In this document: piece by piece, positions 1 to 12,270 of the stretch | Numbering within the stretch: position 1 is the first letter of the stretch | Layout of the letters: each line of letters starts with the position of its first letter | From: Ustilaginoidea virens | Lineage: Eukaryota; Ascomycota; Sordariomycetes; Hypocreales; Clavicipitaceae | Assembly: GCF_000687475.1 (NCBI RefSeq) | Contig: NC_057319.1 | Coordinates: 434,001 to 498,000 of the forward strand | Direction: 5' to 3' | DNA length: 64,000 nucleotides | The notes under the pieces: generated by a model | Told to the model about the DNA's origin: nothing | The model's input: the letters and a program-made list of their open reading frames with translations, nothing else | Databases searched by the model: none | Made by a program: the position numbers and the translations under genes

Positions 1-1
1 G

Positions 2-118
2 CAGCTGGCGACGAGCGGGACGCGTCTGGATCTGGTCATGTTCCGCGGAACGCTTGGACTGTGGATGGAGAGCATAGAACGCAGCAATCGACAGCCCCGT
101 GTCGACTGCATGGCGTGA
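2..118 (+). CDS. Possible C-terminal fragment of a gene entering from the left
   Basis: Reading from base 2 gives 38 codons without a stop, ending at a TGA at 116-118. The composition is protein-like (…TRLDLVMFRG…WMESIERSN…), mixing hydrophobic and charged residues as in an amphipathic helix. After the stop the sequence turns into T-rich low-complexity DNA, as expected of a 3' flank. I do not recognise the family and cannot see the rest of the gene, so this could be a chance open frame. Confidence 0.35.
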   Translation, partial: QLATSGTRLDLVMFRGTLGLWMESIERSNRQPRVDCMA

Positions 119-912
119 GGGCTGGGCATCTCAAGCAGATCATGGAACGTTGACGCTCGCATTTACTCTTGGCCCGTTATTTTTACGTTCATCTCCTCCC
201 CCCGCCCCCTTTTTTATCTTATTTTTCTTTTTTTGCTCTTTTCTCTTTGCTCTTCCTTGCTGCGACTGTTCCCTTGGCACGAGTAGTTGACTTTTATTGC
301 ATCCTTATTCTTGTACCGCAGGCGTGGGGAGGGGGAGACCTGCCGGGCGTGGGCTGTTTGTTCATGGCAGCGGCGTTGTTTCCTTCTTTTCCTTTTTTTT
401 TTTTTTTTCCCTCTTCCTTTTCGCCCCTTTTTTCCCTTTTTCCTTTTTTCCTTGTCCCCCTTTTTTTTTTTTTTAGTTTTCTTTTCTCGGTGTCTGGAGC
501 ATTACGTAGGAGAACCTGAAAATCTAAAGGCCAAGCAAGGACTCGAGCTTTGATTGTCGTTGCGAGTGAAGCGGAAGCCGTGATGAGCGGCGCGTCCCGA
601 GTGGCAGCTAACGTGAGGCCTTGGGCACGTACAAAACATGAAGCCGTGGACGCGTACCATAGGCTAGGTGCGCCCAAGGTCGATATCTAGAGCTCAACTC
701 TGGTAGTTGATGGAGCTTCGCGTGGCTGTACGTGGCCTGGGGGTTGGGAGGTCGGTCCGTTCCGTGGGCAACGACGTGGGCGACGATGGGGAGGATGCAC
801 GCCGGGGCCGGGCTGTTGCAAAAGTGCGAGGTGGAAGGTGGAAGGGAGCAAGGGTTTGGGATTTGCGAAGCCCGGGTTGGAGCGTGGCCACGTCTACGGA
901 GTAACGTGGTGG

Positions 913-1220
913 GAGGGCGCTTGATGATGACTGCGTCGGACGGTTGGAATGGCAGGTCTGGAAGTGGTTGTCCTGCTACTCTGATGGAAGAGGTCGTCCT
1001 GCTGGTGGAGGATCGTCCTGCTGGTGGAAGAGGTCGTCCTGCTACTTTGATGGAAACGAGGGCGCTTGTGATAATCACTGCGTCGGATGGTTGGAATGGC
1101 TGCTCTGGAAGAGGTCGTCCTGCTACTTTGTTGGAAAACAGGGCGCTTGTGATAATCACTGCGTCGGACGGTTGAAATGGCTTGGGTTTGTGCAGTTGCC
1201 CTGCTACTGCAATGGAAAAA
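913..1220. repeat. Degenerate tandem minisatellite
   Basis: Three copies begin with CTGCGTCGGAYGGTTGRAAT at 931, 1079 and 1159. Each is preceded by a GGGCGCTTGTGATAATCA-like block, giving a period of about 80 bp. The first interval is longer (148 bp) because of inserted sub-repeats of GAGGTCGTCCTGCTGGTG. The repeats create long but meaningless open frames on both strands. Confidence 0.8.
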
Positions 1221-2736
1221 GGCCCGCGTCGACATCAACAGAAAGACGACGGCGGCTGCTCGAGTCTGCCTCCCAGCACAACATGTAGGTACCCAAGGCG
1301 CAGAGACTTATGCGACGCCAAAGGTTATTTCACACTGCCGGGTGACGACTGCCCAGCGGGAGGGGAGAACGCGTCATGGCCAGCGTGGATGATTCAGGTC
1401 ATGCATGGCTGGCCGATAACGCACATGGGCTGTCACAAATGTCACTGAAGCGGGCAATGAAGCGGGCAATGAAGTGGCCAGGCGTGAACATTTTTTTTTT
1501 TTTCTTTTTTGGCCCCTTTCCCTTTTTTCCCGCGCGAACTCTTCGGCGAATACTTTGACGCCCCCCGCGATGCGCTACTTGGGCTTCAGCGGGCTGCTTG
1601 CTGTAGTCCGTACTCCGAATGTGCCCCCTTGGCCAGGTATGGCTGGGGGCAGGCAACAATTGATTCGTACGTGGGTGGGGCCCGGGCTACAGTGCCGGGG
1701 GGGGGGGGGGTTTGCACAGCACAGCACAGCACTGTCTGCACAACTGACCCCAGGATGGCATTCCACGAGGAAGCACCAGACAGGCCCAACACGGCAATGC
1801 GCTGGGGGACGCATGCATGGAGCGGCGAGCCTATCCCGCGTTGGCCGCAGGAAAAACGCAGGAAAAAACAATGGAAACATGACCCTCGCTCCAAAGCCTG
1901 GCTGGGACTTTCCCCCGTACTCGGTGCTCCGTACGGAAAAGCCAAAGGTTTTAGTGTTCGCGTCTACGTGGCGCCACCGTCTCGGCAGCACACCAGACTC
2001 CAGACCACCAGGCTCCGGATCGGGCACCCCGCAACGAGGGCGACGTAGCCGGCGTACTGCAAGGTAACGACTGATGACGCGGTGAATGTGAATGAATGAA
2101 TGAATGGGGGGCGGAGCGAGTTAGAAGACGAGATCCTACCCGGCGGGTGGTGAGCAGCACAGTGCCGATTGCGGCAGCTGCGCTGTGGAGCGCGTGCTGC
2201 GCTGCGCGTAGGTCACGGATGGCTGCTGGCTGGCCCGCAAAGAATCGGGCAGCGCAATTGGCTCGCACCTCTGGCGTCTTTGTCGCCCCGTCCGACACGC
2301 GGCCCAGGTACCTGGTACTCCGGAGCCCCGTCCATGCTTCCCTTGCATGCCTTGGCAACCTGCACCGTGTGGGCGGCCGGCAAAGCTGGCGATGGGGGAC
2401 GTCCAGCTCGGTTCCCCCAGCCGGACCACTTATACCGTGAGACGCCCGAGGGGTCGTGTGATCCACCGCCTCCACAGAGAGCAAGCAAGCCCCCCCCCGG
2501 ACCAAAACCAGTTTGGTCAAATCGGAAGACTTTGGGCACGATGTGTTTCATCTAATGAACCGAACCCTGATTCGACTCATCATCCGCCCACTGGGCAGGG
2601 AGGAGGAGCTGGCGTGGCCCGAGAGACACGACCCAACGCCGCGGCGGGACGCGTGGAGGCTCGAGGCAGCCCAGGTTGCTGACGCAAAGAGGTTTTGCAG
2701 ACGTAGAATGAACCCGGGCATGGTTGACAAGAAAAA

Positions 2737-2737
<1 letters not shown>

Positions 2738-2769
<32 letters not shown>

Positions 2770-2780
2770 CTGCTCACTGC
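2738..2780. repeat. (CAGCGCT)n microsatellite
   Basis: About five imperfect copies of the 7-mer CAGCGCT run head to tail, then decay into CACTGCT units. No coding context. Confidence 0.8.
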
Positions 2781-3439
2781 GCAGTGTTCGGTGTTGGCGG
2801 TGCTCGGCGCTCGGTGCCCGCCCACAGTGCAAAGACGTCCAAATCCACCGAGGACGCGAGTACGTGTCCCCCATCGCCTGCCACGACGTGACCAAGACAG
2901 ACCAATCAGCACACTTGCCGGCCGTCCATCTCTCGGGTTTCTCCCCAGCATCTTGATTCCCGGAAGCTCCAACGAGCTTTGCAGTCCGTTGGGGGCCGTC
3001 CTTTTCCCCCGTAGACGTAGAAGCCGCTTCGACTAGAGCCCGATCTGGATGGCTGGTTTTCGGACGAGGCCAGCTTGCCTCTCTGGGTTGGTTCCTGAGT
3101 TTCCCCCAAGTACGGAGCACATCAGGTAGGTAAAGTACTTGGTGTGTGCTAGTGCTCCTGCTCCGTACCTCTACCTCTCGGGGGCGCTTGGAGGCTGTTT
3201 GGGGGGGGGGGCTGAGCCAATCGTGCATGGTCTGGGGCTCCGGCAAGCCTGAACTTGGACCTGGGCTCTTGCAGGCAGGGTCTGGACGCCAGCCTGGCCC
3301 GGCCTTCCATTCACAGCCCCCCGGCGGAAATGGCTGTGTGCCATGACTGCCCATGGTCCACGGTCAATGAATGTGACAGGGAAATGGAAATGGAAATGGG
3401 ACTTTTCATTCGGCCAGCCCTCGCAGGTTTGCCGTTGGG

Positions 3440-3564
3440 ACAAGCGACAAGCGCCAAGCAACAAGCACCAAGCAACAAGCACCAAGCAACAAGCAACAAG
3501 CACCAAGCAACAAGCAACAAGCAACAAGTAACACGCAACACGCAACACGCAACACGCAACACGC
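3440..3564. repeat. (AACAAGC / CAACACG) microsatellite
   Basis: Tandem AACAAGC/ACCAAGC heptamers run for about 90 bases, then change into AACACGC units. The array lies in intergenic DNA about 0.7 kb upstream of the NBR1 start codon. Confidence 0.85.
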
Positions 3565-4255
3565 TCCCCCAAGCCCGCTGAGCCTACCCCCGCAGGCTGC
3601 CATCGACAGCGCGGCCGCTCCCCACACTTGTGCAGCGCACTTCACTGCAGCCAATGGTCCCACAGCATCCCCCAAAAGCGTCCGTCTCCTCCTCCGGCCT
3701 ACTTTTGCTCCTTCCTCCCCTTCTCTCGCCTCCCCCCCCCCGGTTTTTGCCTCCCAATCTTGACCCCGTGGCATTCTCCACTCCCTGCTCTGTCACCCAT
3801 AAAGCCTACTCCTTCCATTTCATCATCATCATCATCATCATCCCCATCACCATCACCATCACCATCATCGTCAAACTGTCCAAAAGGAGTCGAGCGACTT
3901 GCTGTCTATTCGTCACTCTGCCTGTTCCACGATTTTTCGGCTTTTTCCTCGCGGCTCCAGAAACAAAGCCTCCCAGAAGGAGGCTCGCCAAGCCACGTAT
4001 TTCTCTTGCTGCCTCTCTCCGGTTTGAGCCGCCGCCTCCCTTGCTCCACTTCCGCCACCCATCACGACTCAGTTGACTCCGTCGCTCTGCAGGTCATAAC
4101 TGTCGCTCCGTCACCGCCGCCCTTCCCCCCCGGGCTCCTCTTTGTGCTTCTTACCGCCCGTCTCAAGACAACGTTTCGAGTTTAAGAGGGCACTTGGCTG
4201 CCATTTTCGCACCACTTCGTTTCGTCTGGTGCATAGACACTGCGTCTCGCCAAAT

Positions 4256-5850
4256 ATGTCGTCAGTTTCGTATCCTGGCTCAGAGGCCCTAGTCTCTGTC
4301 AAAGTGACATACGATGGCGGCTCTCGCCGCGTCAAGATGCCACTTCGTGAGATGGTTCCTCATGTCCTCGAAAAACAAGTAGGTCCTCCTACTTGTCACA
4401 AGTGACGAAAGAATCTTCCTTCTCTCAAATGCTGCCGCTAACCCGCAAATCAATCAGATTCGCGTCTTTTTGCAAATCCCCGCTGATTCCAAGATCATGA
4501 TCGAGCGCTATTCCGACTCAGCCGCGGCCTTCGTCATGCTCGATGCCTCCAACATGTCTGTCTACAAGCAGCTCTACAGAGCCGCCAAAGCAAAGTCAAA
4601 ACTCAAGCTTCGTGTTTCTCTTCTGCCTCAGAGTCACACGACGCCTGCCAAACCCGCCGCGGTCGAGGACGCTCCCGAGACCGTCTCAGCTAGCCCCGTC
4701 GACAAGCCCATGCCTGACAACAGCAGCCCCATCCCTTCGGCTACCGCTAGCTCCTCGTCTACTTCCATTTCCAGGCAATACGATGCGAATCTGCTGCAGG
4801 AAGCTGCCAAGCTCATCCAGGGTGGTCAGCTCGAATTTGACAACCGTCTCAAACAAATGATCAAGTCCACCGAAGAACTCACTTCCCAACTGGCAAGCTG
4901 TCAGCCATTTACTACGACTCCTGCCGCCCCATGGCTTCCCGGGCCTCCTCCCCTAGCTTGCCCTGCTAGCCGTGCCATGTTTGCAGTGTGCTGCAACAGC
5001 TGCGAGAACAACATCCCTGGTGCTCATTACCACTGCTCTACATGCGACGATGGTGACTTTGACCTCTGCCAGGATTGTGTTGAAGGAGGCGTCACATGCC
5101 GCGGCGACGACCACTGGCTGATCAAGCGCACCGTGAACAACGGCCAAATCGTCAACAGCACAACCGAGACCCTTGCTCCAAAGCCCAAGGTCAAGTCTGC
5201 GGCTAAGCCTGCGTGCTCAAAGCCTGCTGATGCCATCACTGTCGGACCCCCCAGCGCGTGTTTGAAGCCTGCTGACGACATTACTGTTGGACTGCCCAGT
5301 GATACAGTCGAAGAGGTTCCTTGCTTCCCGTCTCCCGCGCCTGCTGTGCCTGCTGATGATATCACTGGCGGGCTCCCCAGTGACACGGCCGAAAAGGTTC
5401 CTGCTTCCGAGACTTGCTTCCGGGCACCCGCGCCTTCTGTTTTTGATGAGCGCGCAAATGAGTATGGAACACCTCCTTGTACGCGCTGGACGGTTTCGGG
5501 TGACGTGCGCACTTGCAATCAGTGCGTGAGAGGTAAGCAACGCTATCCACACTACCATCGTTCATGCGTGTTTGCGGCCCCCTTCTTTGGCGGCCTCAAT
5601 GTAAGTAAACCCCCTTTTCCTGACGACTTCTCAGAACTGCCGGAGCATGAGTTTCTTCACTGCACTACGTGTGAGGACTACGATCTGTGCCAACCATGCT
5701 TCGCCAAAGATGCCCACGGGCACCACCCCAAGCATGGATTCGCACCTGCTGTTCCGGGAACTCCACTGCTCACGCACGTTCGAGTAAAGATGAACCCTGG
5801 CCGCAACCAGGCCCATCACGCCATTTGTGATGGCTGCGAGACAGTACGTG

Positions 5851-5881
<31 letters not shown>

Positions 5882-7243
5882 CTGAAAATGGTATTGGCAT
5901 TCTTCTTGATCACACTGACCTCGAGTGGTATATAGTACGTCACTGGTATTCGCCACAAATGCCTCGACTGCCCAGACTGGGACTACTGCACCGAGTGTGC
6001 TCAGAATGCTGACTTTGTGCATCCCGGTCATCGATTCGCACCCATTTATGAACCGCTCACCGATGTTTATGCATCTGCTGCGGCTCAACCCGTTCATATG
6101 GGTATCTGCTGTGACGGGCCGCTGTGCAGCAGCACCACCCACCCGACTTCTTACATACGAGGGATCCGCTACAAGTGTGCCGTGTGTCATGACCTGGACT
6201 TTTGCGCCAACTGTGAGGCCAGCCCAGCCAATGACCATAACAAGACTCACCCACTCATCAAGTTCAAAACTCCGGTCCGACACGTTAGTGTGACCACCTC
6301 TGGAGAGCGCCAAGATGGCAAGCGCATGCCTGCCATGGGCGACCGTTTGAGCACCCTTGCCAACGTGGCCGAGTGGGTGGCTGCACCGTCCGAAAATGCT
6401 CTCCATGCCGTCAGAACTGTTGTGGACGTTCAGCCTGTCTACCCAACCGTCCCACCTGCCAGCCCTGCAAAGGAGCCAAGCACAGAACCCCAGACTTTGG
6501 CGGCTCCCGCCGTGAAGCCAGAGCTCAAGGAGGAAGACTTGCGAGCTGTATTCCTCCGGGATTCTGTTGCCGATGGGACCCTCTTCCCTCCAAACCATGT
6601 GTTTGAGCAAACCTGGGTTCTTCGAAATGAGGGCACAGCGACCTGGCCCGCTGGATGCTCCGTCAAGTTTGTTGGCGGCGATTATATGGGCCATGTTGAC
6701 TCTGCCCACCCGGCCGGTATTTCTGAGCTCGTCTCCGCCTCTGAATCGACGATTTGCTATGCCCCTCTCGCACCGGGACAGGAATTTGCCTTTACCACAC
6801 TGCTTCGCACACCGACTCGCCCCGGCAAGATGATCTCGTACTGGCGCTTAACCACTCCAGATGGACTACGATTTGGACACCGCTTGTGGTGCGAAGTAAA
6901 CGTCCGCCCTGCAGTCGACCGCGAGGCTAAGCCAAAGACTGTTCCTTCAGCTCCTGCTTCTCCAGCTCCCTGTGTGATCGAAATCGAGGACACCGCCGCG
7001 TTGACTAGCAGCATGATGATTTTCCCCAAGCTCGACAAAGAATCTCCAACTGCCAGCATGCACCAAGAAGCTCCGACTGATGCGACTAGTGAAGCCACAA
7101 AGGAAGAGGTCGACATCGAGGGTGAAGATGACGATTGGGATGCTTCAGAAGGCGGCTTTATGACAGATGAAGAGTACGACATTCTCGACGCATCAGATGA
7201 AGAATTTTTGGAAGAGCAACAGAAGAGGCTGTTGAAGAACTAA
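4256..7243 (+). CDS. NBR1: NBR1-type selective autophagy receptor (PB1, four ZZ fingers, NBR1 Ig-like domain)
   Basis: Exons by eye: 4256-4378, 4458-5532, 5635-5843, 5936-7243. The product starts MSSVSYPG. An N-terminal PB1 domain spans the first intron (…KVTYDGGSRRVKMPL…IRVFLQIP…). Four ZZ-type zinc fingers follow; examples are CCNSCENNIPGAHYHCSTC, CTTCEDYDLC and CDGCETYVTGIRHKC. The NBR1 (FW) Ig-like domain is shown by FPPNHVFEQTWVLRNEG and YWRLTTPDG. The very acidic C-terminus carries DEEYDIL, a good W/Y/F-x-x-L/I/V Atg8-interacting motif. Family knowledge: fungal NBR1 links ubiquitinated or peroxisomal cargo to Atg8. The second intron (5533-5634, 102 nt) has no in-frame stop and would add 34 residues inside ZZ2 if retained. 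The last intron contains a 28-T run. The start is the first ATG giving a complete PB1. Confidence 0.93.
5533..5634 (+). other. Stop-free, 3n intron inside the second ZZ finger of NBR1
   Basis: GTAAGC donor, CTGAC branch-like site and TTCTCAG acceptor. Removing it joins CVR to ELPEHEFLHC and restores the ZZ consensus. It is 102 nt with no in-frame stop, so retention would insert 34 residues between the first and second cysteine pairs of the finger. Confidence 0.75.
5854..5881 (+). repeat. 28-nt poly-T run in an NBR1 intron
   Basis: Uninterrupted T run shortly after the GTACGT donor of the 5844-5935 intron, on the sense strand. Confidence 0.9.
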
Positions 7244-8449
7244 AAAAAGACTGTACCATTGTGAAAAGATGACCTCGAGCTGCTGTAGGTTTGCGCTTTT
7301 TCTTTGTGTGTTTTATTGTAATCTCTTGCAATTCTTACTCTTCTTTGTCTTGGTAATGCGGGTTCTTTATGCGTACACTCTGAGAGGCCGGACCTCGCCT
7401 CGCGCAAACGAGTTATCCTCGGTTGGGATAGATGCTCGGCTAGGTTATGATGGTACCATCTTCAGTTGCTGCTGTGGGAGAACCAGAATGACTTTCGTTT
7501 AGTAGTGATTTTTTAGGTCATCAGATAGGAATAAATTGAACTCTTGACACTATCGATTGCTAGATATCTAGGCTCTGGCGCCAGATTCACAGGTATTCCT
7601 TGAACGCGCTTCCATTTATGGGATCTGGTCAATATGTTTGCATGAGCTTGCACCGGTAGTAACAGGTACCTAAAGTGATGGATACAGCGCGATGTTGAGT
7701 CAAGGGAGTTCTCCGGCGTTGTATGTACCAACTTTTTAGGGTGGGTGGCTCCTTCCCAAGTTTGCCGTTTGCCTCACAAACTAGGCAGCTTTCGAATTCT
7801 TCCCTCGATTTCCTCGGGGCAGACGCGAATGGTTAAGGATTTAGAGTGGGTCGGCTCCCTCGCCCAGCCAACCAAGGCTCGCTCTCCCGGAAAAAGTCGC
7901 TTTTCAAGCGCGGAAGGAGCAAGTCAGGAGGTACCTAGGTACCTGGGGCAGTCTTTGGGTACATGTAAGGTTTATTGACCCGGACAACCAAACACCAGAT
8001 CTTCCTTCCCGTCTTCTCACGCCATTCCGCACTCACAAACCACACAAACCATTCTGGCGCCCAAGGCCCGCCATCAGATGCGACCGCTCTTTTCGCTTCT
8101 GCACCCATCAGTCGTGTTGCCGAGTCGATGAATATTCGTTACTACAGGCTACCTGATGATTTGCAGACCTCGCCTTTTTCCTATTGGTCCCTGTGTTGGG
8201 GCTCATCTCCTTCTGCGCACCCTCTCCGTTGCCCTCTTCTTCCCTTACCCCTAGAGGAAAAAAAAGTTTTGGCGAGCGATCAAGGCGAACCAACACCAGG
8301 CGCCACACTCCCTAGCCGTTTCGTCGTCAGCTGTCGTTGAGAGAAAGCTGCTTTTTTGTCACCTGTTGGTTTTTCTTTATTTTTCCTCCTTCCCTTTCTT
8401 CAAGAGCCTCTATTGTCCTGCGCCCCTTTGGTTTCGCCACCACCTCATC
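7244..8449. other. Intergenic region between NBR1 and the nucleoporin gene
   Basis: No gene seen. It contains a perfect 14-bp palindrome GGTACCTAGGTACC at 7930-7943. From about 8340 a pyrimidine-rich tract leads into the nucleoporin start codon and looks like a promoter or 5' UTR. Confidence 0.6.
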
Positions 8450-11400
8450 ATGGTGACCTTTTCCATTCCCGGCGATGATGCCGCCGATGTCACGAATGGC
8501 ACCCCAAAGTCGCGACCGCTCTTTCCGTTTGCTAGGCGCGCTTACGCAACTGCTTCGCCCTTTGGGAATTCGGCGGCCACGAAACGCCTGGGCACGCCGC
8601 AGACGCTGCCCAGGGCGAGGCTGTTGACGACGCGCGACCAAGTCCCGTCTAGCAGTCTGAACAGGAACTCCACCGCAACGGCACGAAATATTTTCAGGGC
8701 GTCCACCACCGCCGAAAGTCCCCCGACAACCTCTACATTCTCCCCGAGCATTCCGAATAGCACAATCAAGAAGGTTTTCGCGCCAGGCGCAACGCCCGAA
8801 CCTTCGAGGTTGTACCGCGAATCGGTCGCCCAGGCAACACCTCGTGGTATGGCAACTAAAGCGACCGACAAGGAGCTTTTCCCGATGCGCATCGCGTCCC
8901 CTCCTCCGGAGCTCACCGGAGAAGTTTTGACGCAAAAGATACCCAAGGACTGGAACTCCAAGGGGTCCATCTACGCCGATCAGTTCCTTGCCCATCTCTG
9001 CCCTCCGGGGCTTGACGAAGAGCAACGCCGCCAGTTCTTCTGCATTTTGGATCTGAGGCGGCTCAAGTACGCCGCCAATGAGATCTTTTCCAAGAAGGAT
9101 TGGAAACTGAATGTTATCAACTTTGCAAAAGAGTTTGAAAAGAGCCGAAGCATCATTTTGCTGCGGTATGGTCTGTACGAGTTTCAGAATGTCAAGCCGT
9201 CCAAGGATGTCCTTAGGAGATGGCGCCGGGAACACGGTTTACCTGAGCCGGAGGAGGAGGAAGATGAACAGTCTACGCCTTCGAGACCGACGACGTCCAA
9301 AAAGCGCAAAGCTACGGAAGATTTCTCAGACACCCCAGCTCTCAAGGGCAAACGTCGAGCAATGGAAACACAGTCTCCGCAGCCACAGCCGGCCTCTTTT
9401 ACCCCTGCTACCGGGAAGAACAAGCGTAAAGCCTCCATTAGTGAGGAACAACCGGCAAAACTGCAGAAATCAACCCCCTCCTCAGCGAAAACCCTCTTCG
9501 AGAAAATTGCCACTAAACCAGCAGCTACCACCAAACCCGCGGAGGAGCCAGCACCGACTCCAAAGCCGAACCCCTTTACCGTCAACAAACCGGCAGTCAG
9601 TAGCAGCCTGGCCCGGTCTGCGATCAACAACAATCTGAAACCGCTTGGCAGTAAGGCTGCTCCTGCGGGAGGCAACGTTTTTGGCTATCTTTCGGATGCC
9701 AGCTCCGGCAAGAATAGCGGCGTCGATGCTGATGCTGAGAGCGATTCCGAGTCGGAGCGGGACGACAGTCAAGAAGCCGGCCAGAGCGACGAGCCCGTCC
9801 TCACAGCGAGTGGTGCTAGTTTATTCGGCCAAAATACCGTCTCGTCTGCAAGCGGAGAAGCAGTCGGCCCGTCAATCGCACCAGGCACGCGCGAGAGCAC
9901 GCCTGGTCGAAGCTTGTTTGATCGGGTAACCAAGGGCAGCGATGGTCAGCCTGTCCGTGTTGCAGAGAAGGTTGGGGAGGCTGCAGCCGAAGCCGAAGCC
10001 GAAGCCGAAGCAGAGCCGGAGCCGGAGTCCACCTCCCAGCTTGATTCGCAAGTTGATTCTCAAGCCGAGTCTTTGGCCGACCCCTCGGCTGCAGAACAGC
10101 CTGCTGTCAGAGATCAGACGTGGAATCCTTCAACCACACCTATTAAATTTGCCCCACCGTCATCGTCAGCTCCTGGTGCATCTTTGTTTGGCAACACGGG
10201 AGCAAGCTCTTCAAGCTCCATCTTCGCAGCGAAAACCACTGCGCCGTCCAACATCTTTGGTGCTGCCAAGCAGGATCAGCCATTTGCCAAGGAATCTTTG
10301 GCTGGAGCCAGCACCGATGAGAGCAATAAGGATGGCACCGAGTCGGACAAGGAGAACGAATCGCAGCCCCCCAAGAAGGCGCTTCTCGAAACGAAGACTT
10401 ACACGAGCCAACCTCTTTTTGGCTCATCCCCCTTCACCGCCAAGCCTGCAACTACCGAGGCCCTGAAATCCACGTCGAGCTTGTTTGGCGGTGCTACTGC
10501 ACCGAAGCTTGATGCAAAGCCAGAGGAACAGCCAGCCGATACAAACGCGGCGTCCGGTCTCTTTGGCTCACAAAACAAACCTTTGGAGACGGCGCCGCCT
10601 GCTTCATCATTTGGAGCCAAGCCTGCCGAAACAAATAAGCCGGCTGCAAGCGAAGCACCGAAACCGGCGTCGATATTCGGCAATGCTAGCTCATCCGCCA
10701 CACCCGCGACGGGCAGTGCTGCATCTCTATTTGGTGCCAAGCCAGCCAGCACTGCGGGCAGTCTCTTTGGCGGCGCAGCTTCATCATCAGTTCAGCAGCC
10801 TTTGTTCGGAGCTGCTCCTCCCACCCCTGCCGAACCGGCTATGGCCAGATCGGACGCCACGAAACCAATATTCAGTTTCGGCAACAGTTCCGCGGCGGTT
10901 CCATCCGTTACCGCTTCGAAACCCTTGTTTGGAGCCCCCAAGTCGCCGCCTACAAGCGCATCATCCAACAACATGTTCGGAAGTCCCATGAAACAGGACT
11001 CTCCCGCTACGAAGAAGGTTTCCAATGGAGACAGCTATGGAGGATCCTCGACTCCCATATTCAGCTTTGGAGGCGGTCAGACAGCTTCTTCCACAACCAG
11101 CCTGTTTGGAGCCTCGTCCGCTCCGGCACAAGGTAACCTCTCTGCGACCGCCGGTCCGATCAACTTTGGGGGCGCACCGTCCAAGACGGGCTCAAACTCT
11201 GGCGGTTTCAACTTTAGCTTTGGCGGCCCTTCCACGACGCCGAGTGGCAGCTTCAATAACCCTTTTGCTTCTGGCGCCGGTGGTAATGCTTCCACGTCGG
11301 CTGCCCCCTCATCTGGAGGCACGTTTGCCTTTGGCGCTGGATCCTCTGCGCCACCTGGCCAGTCCGGAACCCCCTCGCTCTTTCAGTTTGGCGGTAGCGG

Positions 11401-12270
11401 CGGCGGCGCCCCCGCAACGACCGTTGCCGGGGCCGGGGCCGTTGCCGGGGCCGGACTAGGGACCGGAGGCTCCCTGTTTGGGGCGAACCAGGGCAGCAGC
11501 AACAATGCGAATTTCGTTTTTGGAGGCGCCTCGGGAACTGGCAGCGCCCCCTCTTTCAACTTCTCGGCTGGAGGCACCGCGCCGCAGGGGACTGGTTCCG
11601 TGTTTGGTTCCAACCAAGCTGCCCCGGCCTTCAACCTCCAGCCGCCAGCTGGTGGATCCACGACCACCGGGACCAGTAAGTCTCCTTTTCCGCGCCGGAA
11701 AATCGCGCCGCTAAAGCGACGGGTGTAGACTCTCCCCTGAACCTCGGAGGGGGCTCCAGCTTGGCTACCACACCGGCAGCGGGAACTCCTGAGCCTTCGA
11801 CTCAAGCAGACGCGGCAAGGGATGGCGGCGCCAATGATGAAGACGGCGAGAAACACGAGCAGATCAACCTGACGGACAGCGTCGATGAGGAGGAAGAGGT
11901 GCTCCACGAAGTGCGGGCCAAGGCTCTCAAGTTTGTTCCCTCTCCTGACAAGACTGATGGATCAGAAGACAAGACCAAATCCAAGAGCCCTTGGTCGACA
12001 GTAGGAGTGGGGCAGCTGCGATTGCTCCAACACAAGGAGACGAGTCTTGTCCGCCTGCTCTTGCGGGCCGAGCCTCGTGGACATGTGGTTCTCAATCGTG
12101 CTGTGCTTCCGAATATGTCATACAAGGCGGATGACAAGTACGTCAAGCTGACGACGACCAACGAAGCGGGGGATGGGCTTGAAACGTGGATGATTCAGGT
12201 GAAGACGAAGGAAGTGGCCAGAGACTTGGCTGCAAAAGTGGAAAAGCACAAGGAGCAGAACAGGAAATAA
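8450..12270 (+). CDS. FG nucleoporin with C-terminal Ran-binding domain (Nup2/Nup61/Nup50 type)
   Basis: Two exons, 8450-11675 and 11729-12270, around a 53-nt intron (GTAAGT…GTGTAG); 1255 residues. A conserved N-terminal block lies at residues about 160-260 (IPKDWNSKGSIYADQFLAHL … RRWRREHGLPEPE), followed by a basic NLS-like stretch (KKRKATEDF…KGKRRAME). The centre (about residues 440-1090) holds more than 20 FG dipeptides, mostly LFG, FSFG and IFG in Ala/Ser/Thr/Pro-rich linkers. The C-terminal about 125 residues form a RanBP1-like domain (…LHEVRAKALKF…GQLRLLQHKE…RLLLRAEPRG…NMSYK…). Known role: a mobile nuclear-basket nucleoporin that helps importin-alpha recycling and binds RanGTP. An acidic AEAEAEAEPEPE tract lies near residue 515. 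The start is the first ATG after a pyrimidine-rich leader. Confidence 0.92.

Larger units (their letters stand above)
119..4255. other. Intergenic region, repeat-rich, plus 5' leader of the NBR1 gene
   Basis: No supportable gene was found in about 4.1 kb. It holds T-rich tracts (about 190-480 and 1490-1505), a degenerate minisatellite (913-1220), short (CAGCGCT)n and (AACAAGC)n arrays, and several copies of the TCCGTACTCC/TACGGAGCA motif (about 1606, 1926, 3111, 3161). The last 600 bases before 4256 are pyrimidine-rich with ATC/ACC triplet repeats (about 3820-3870), which fits a promoter and 5' UTR for the gene starting at 4256. Confidence 0.6.
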
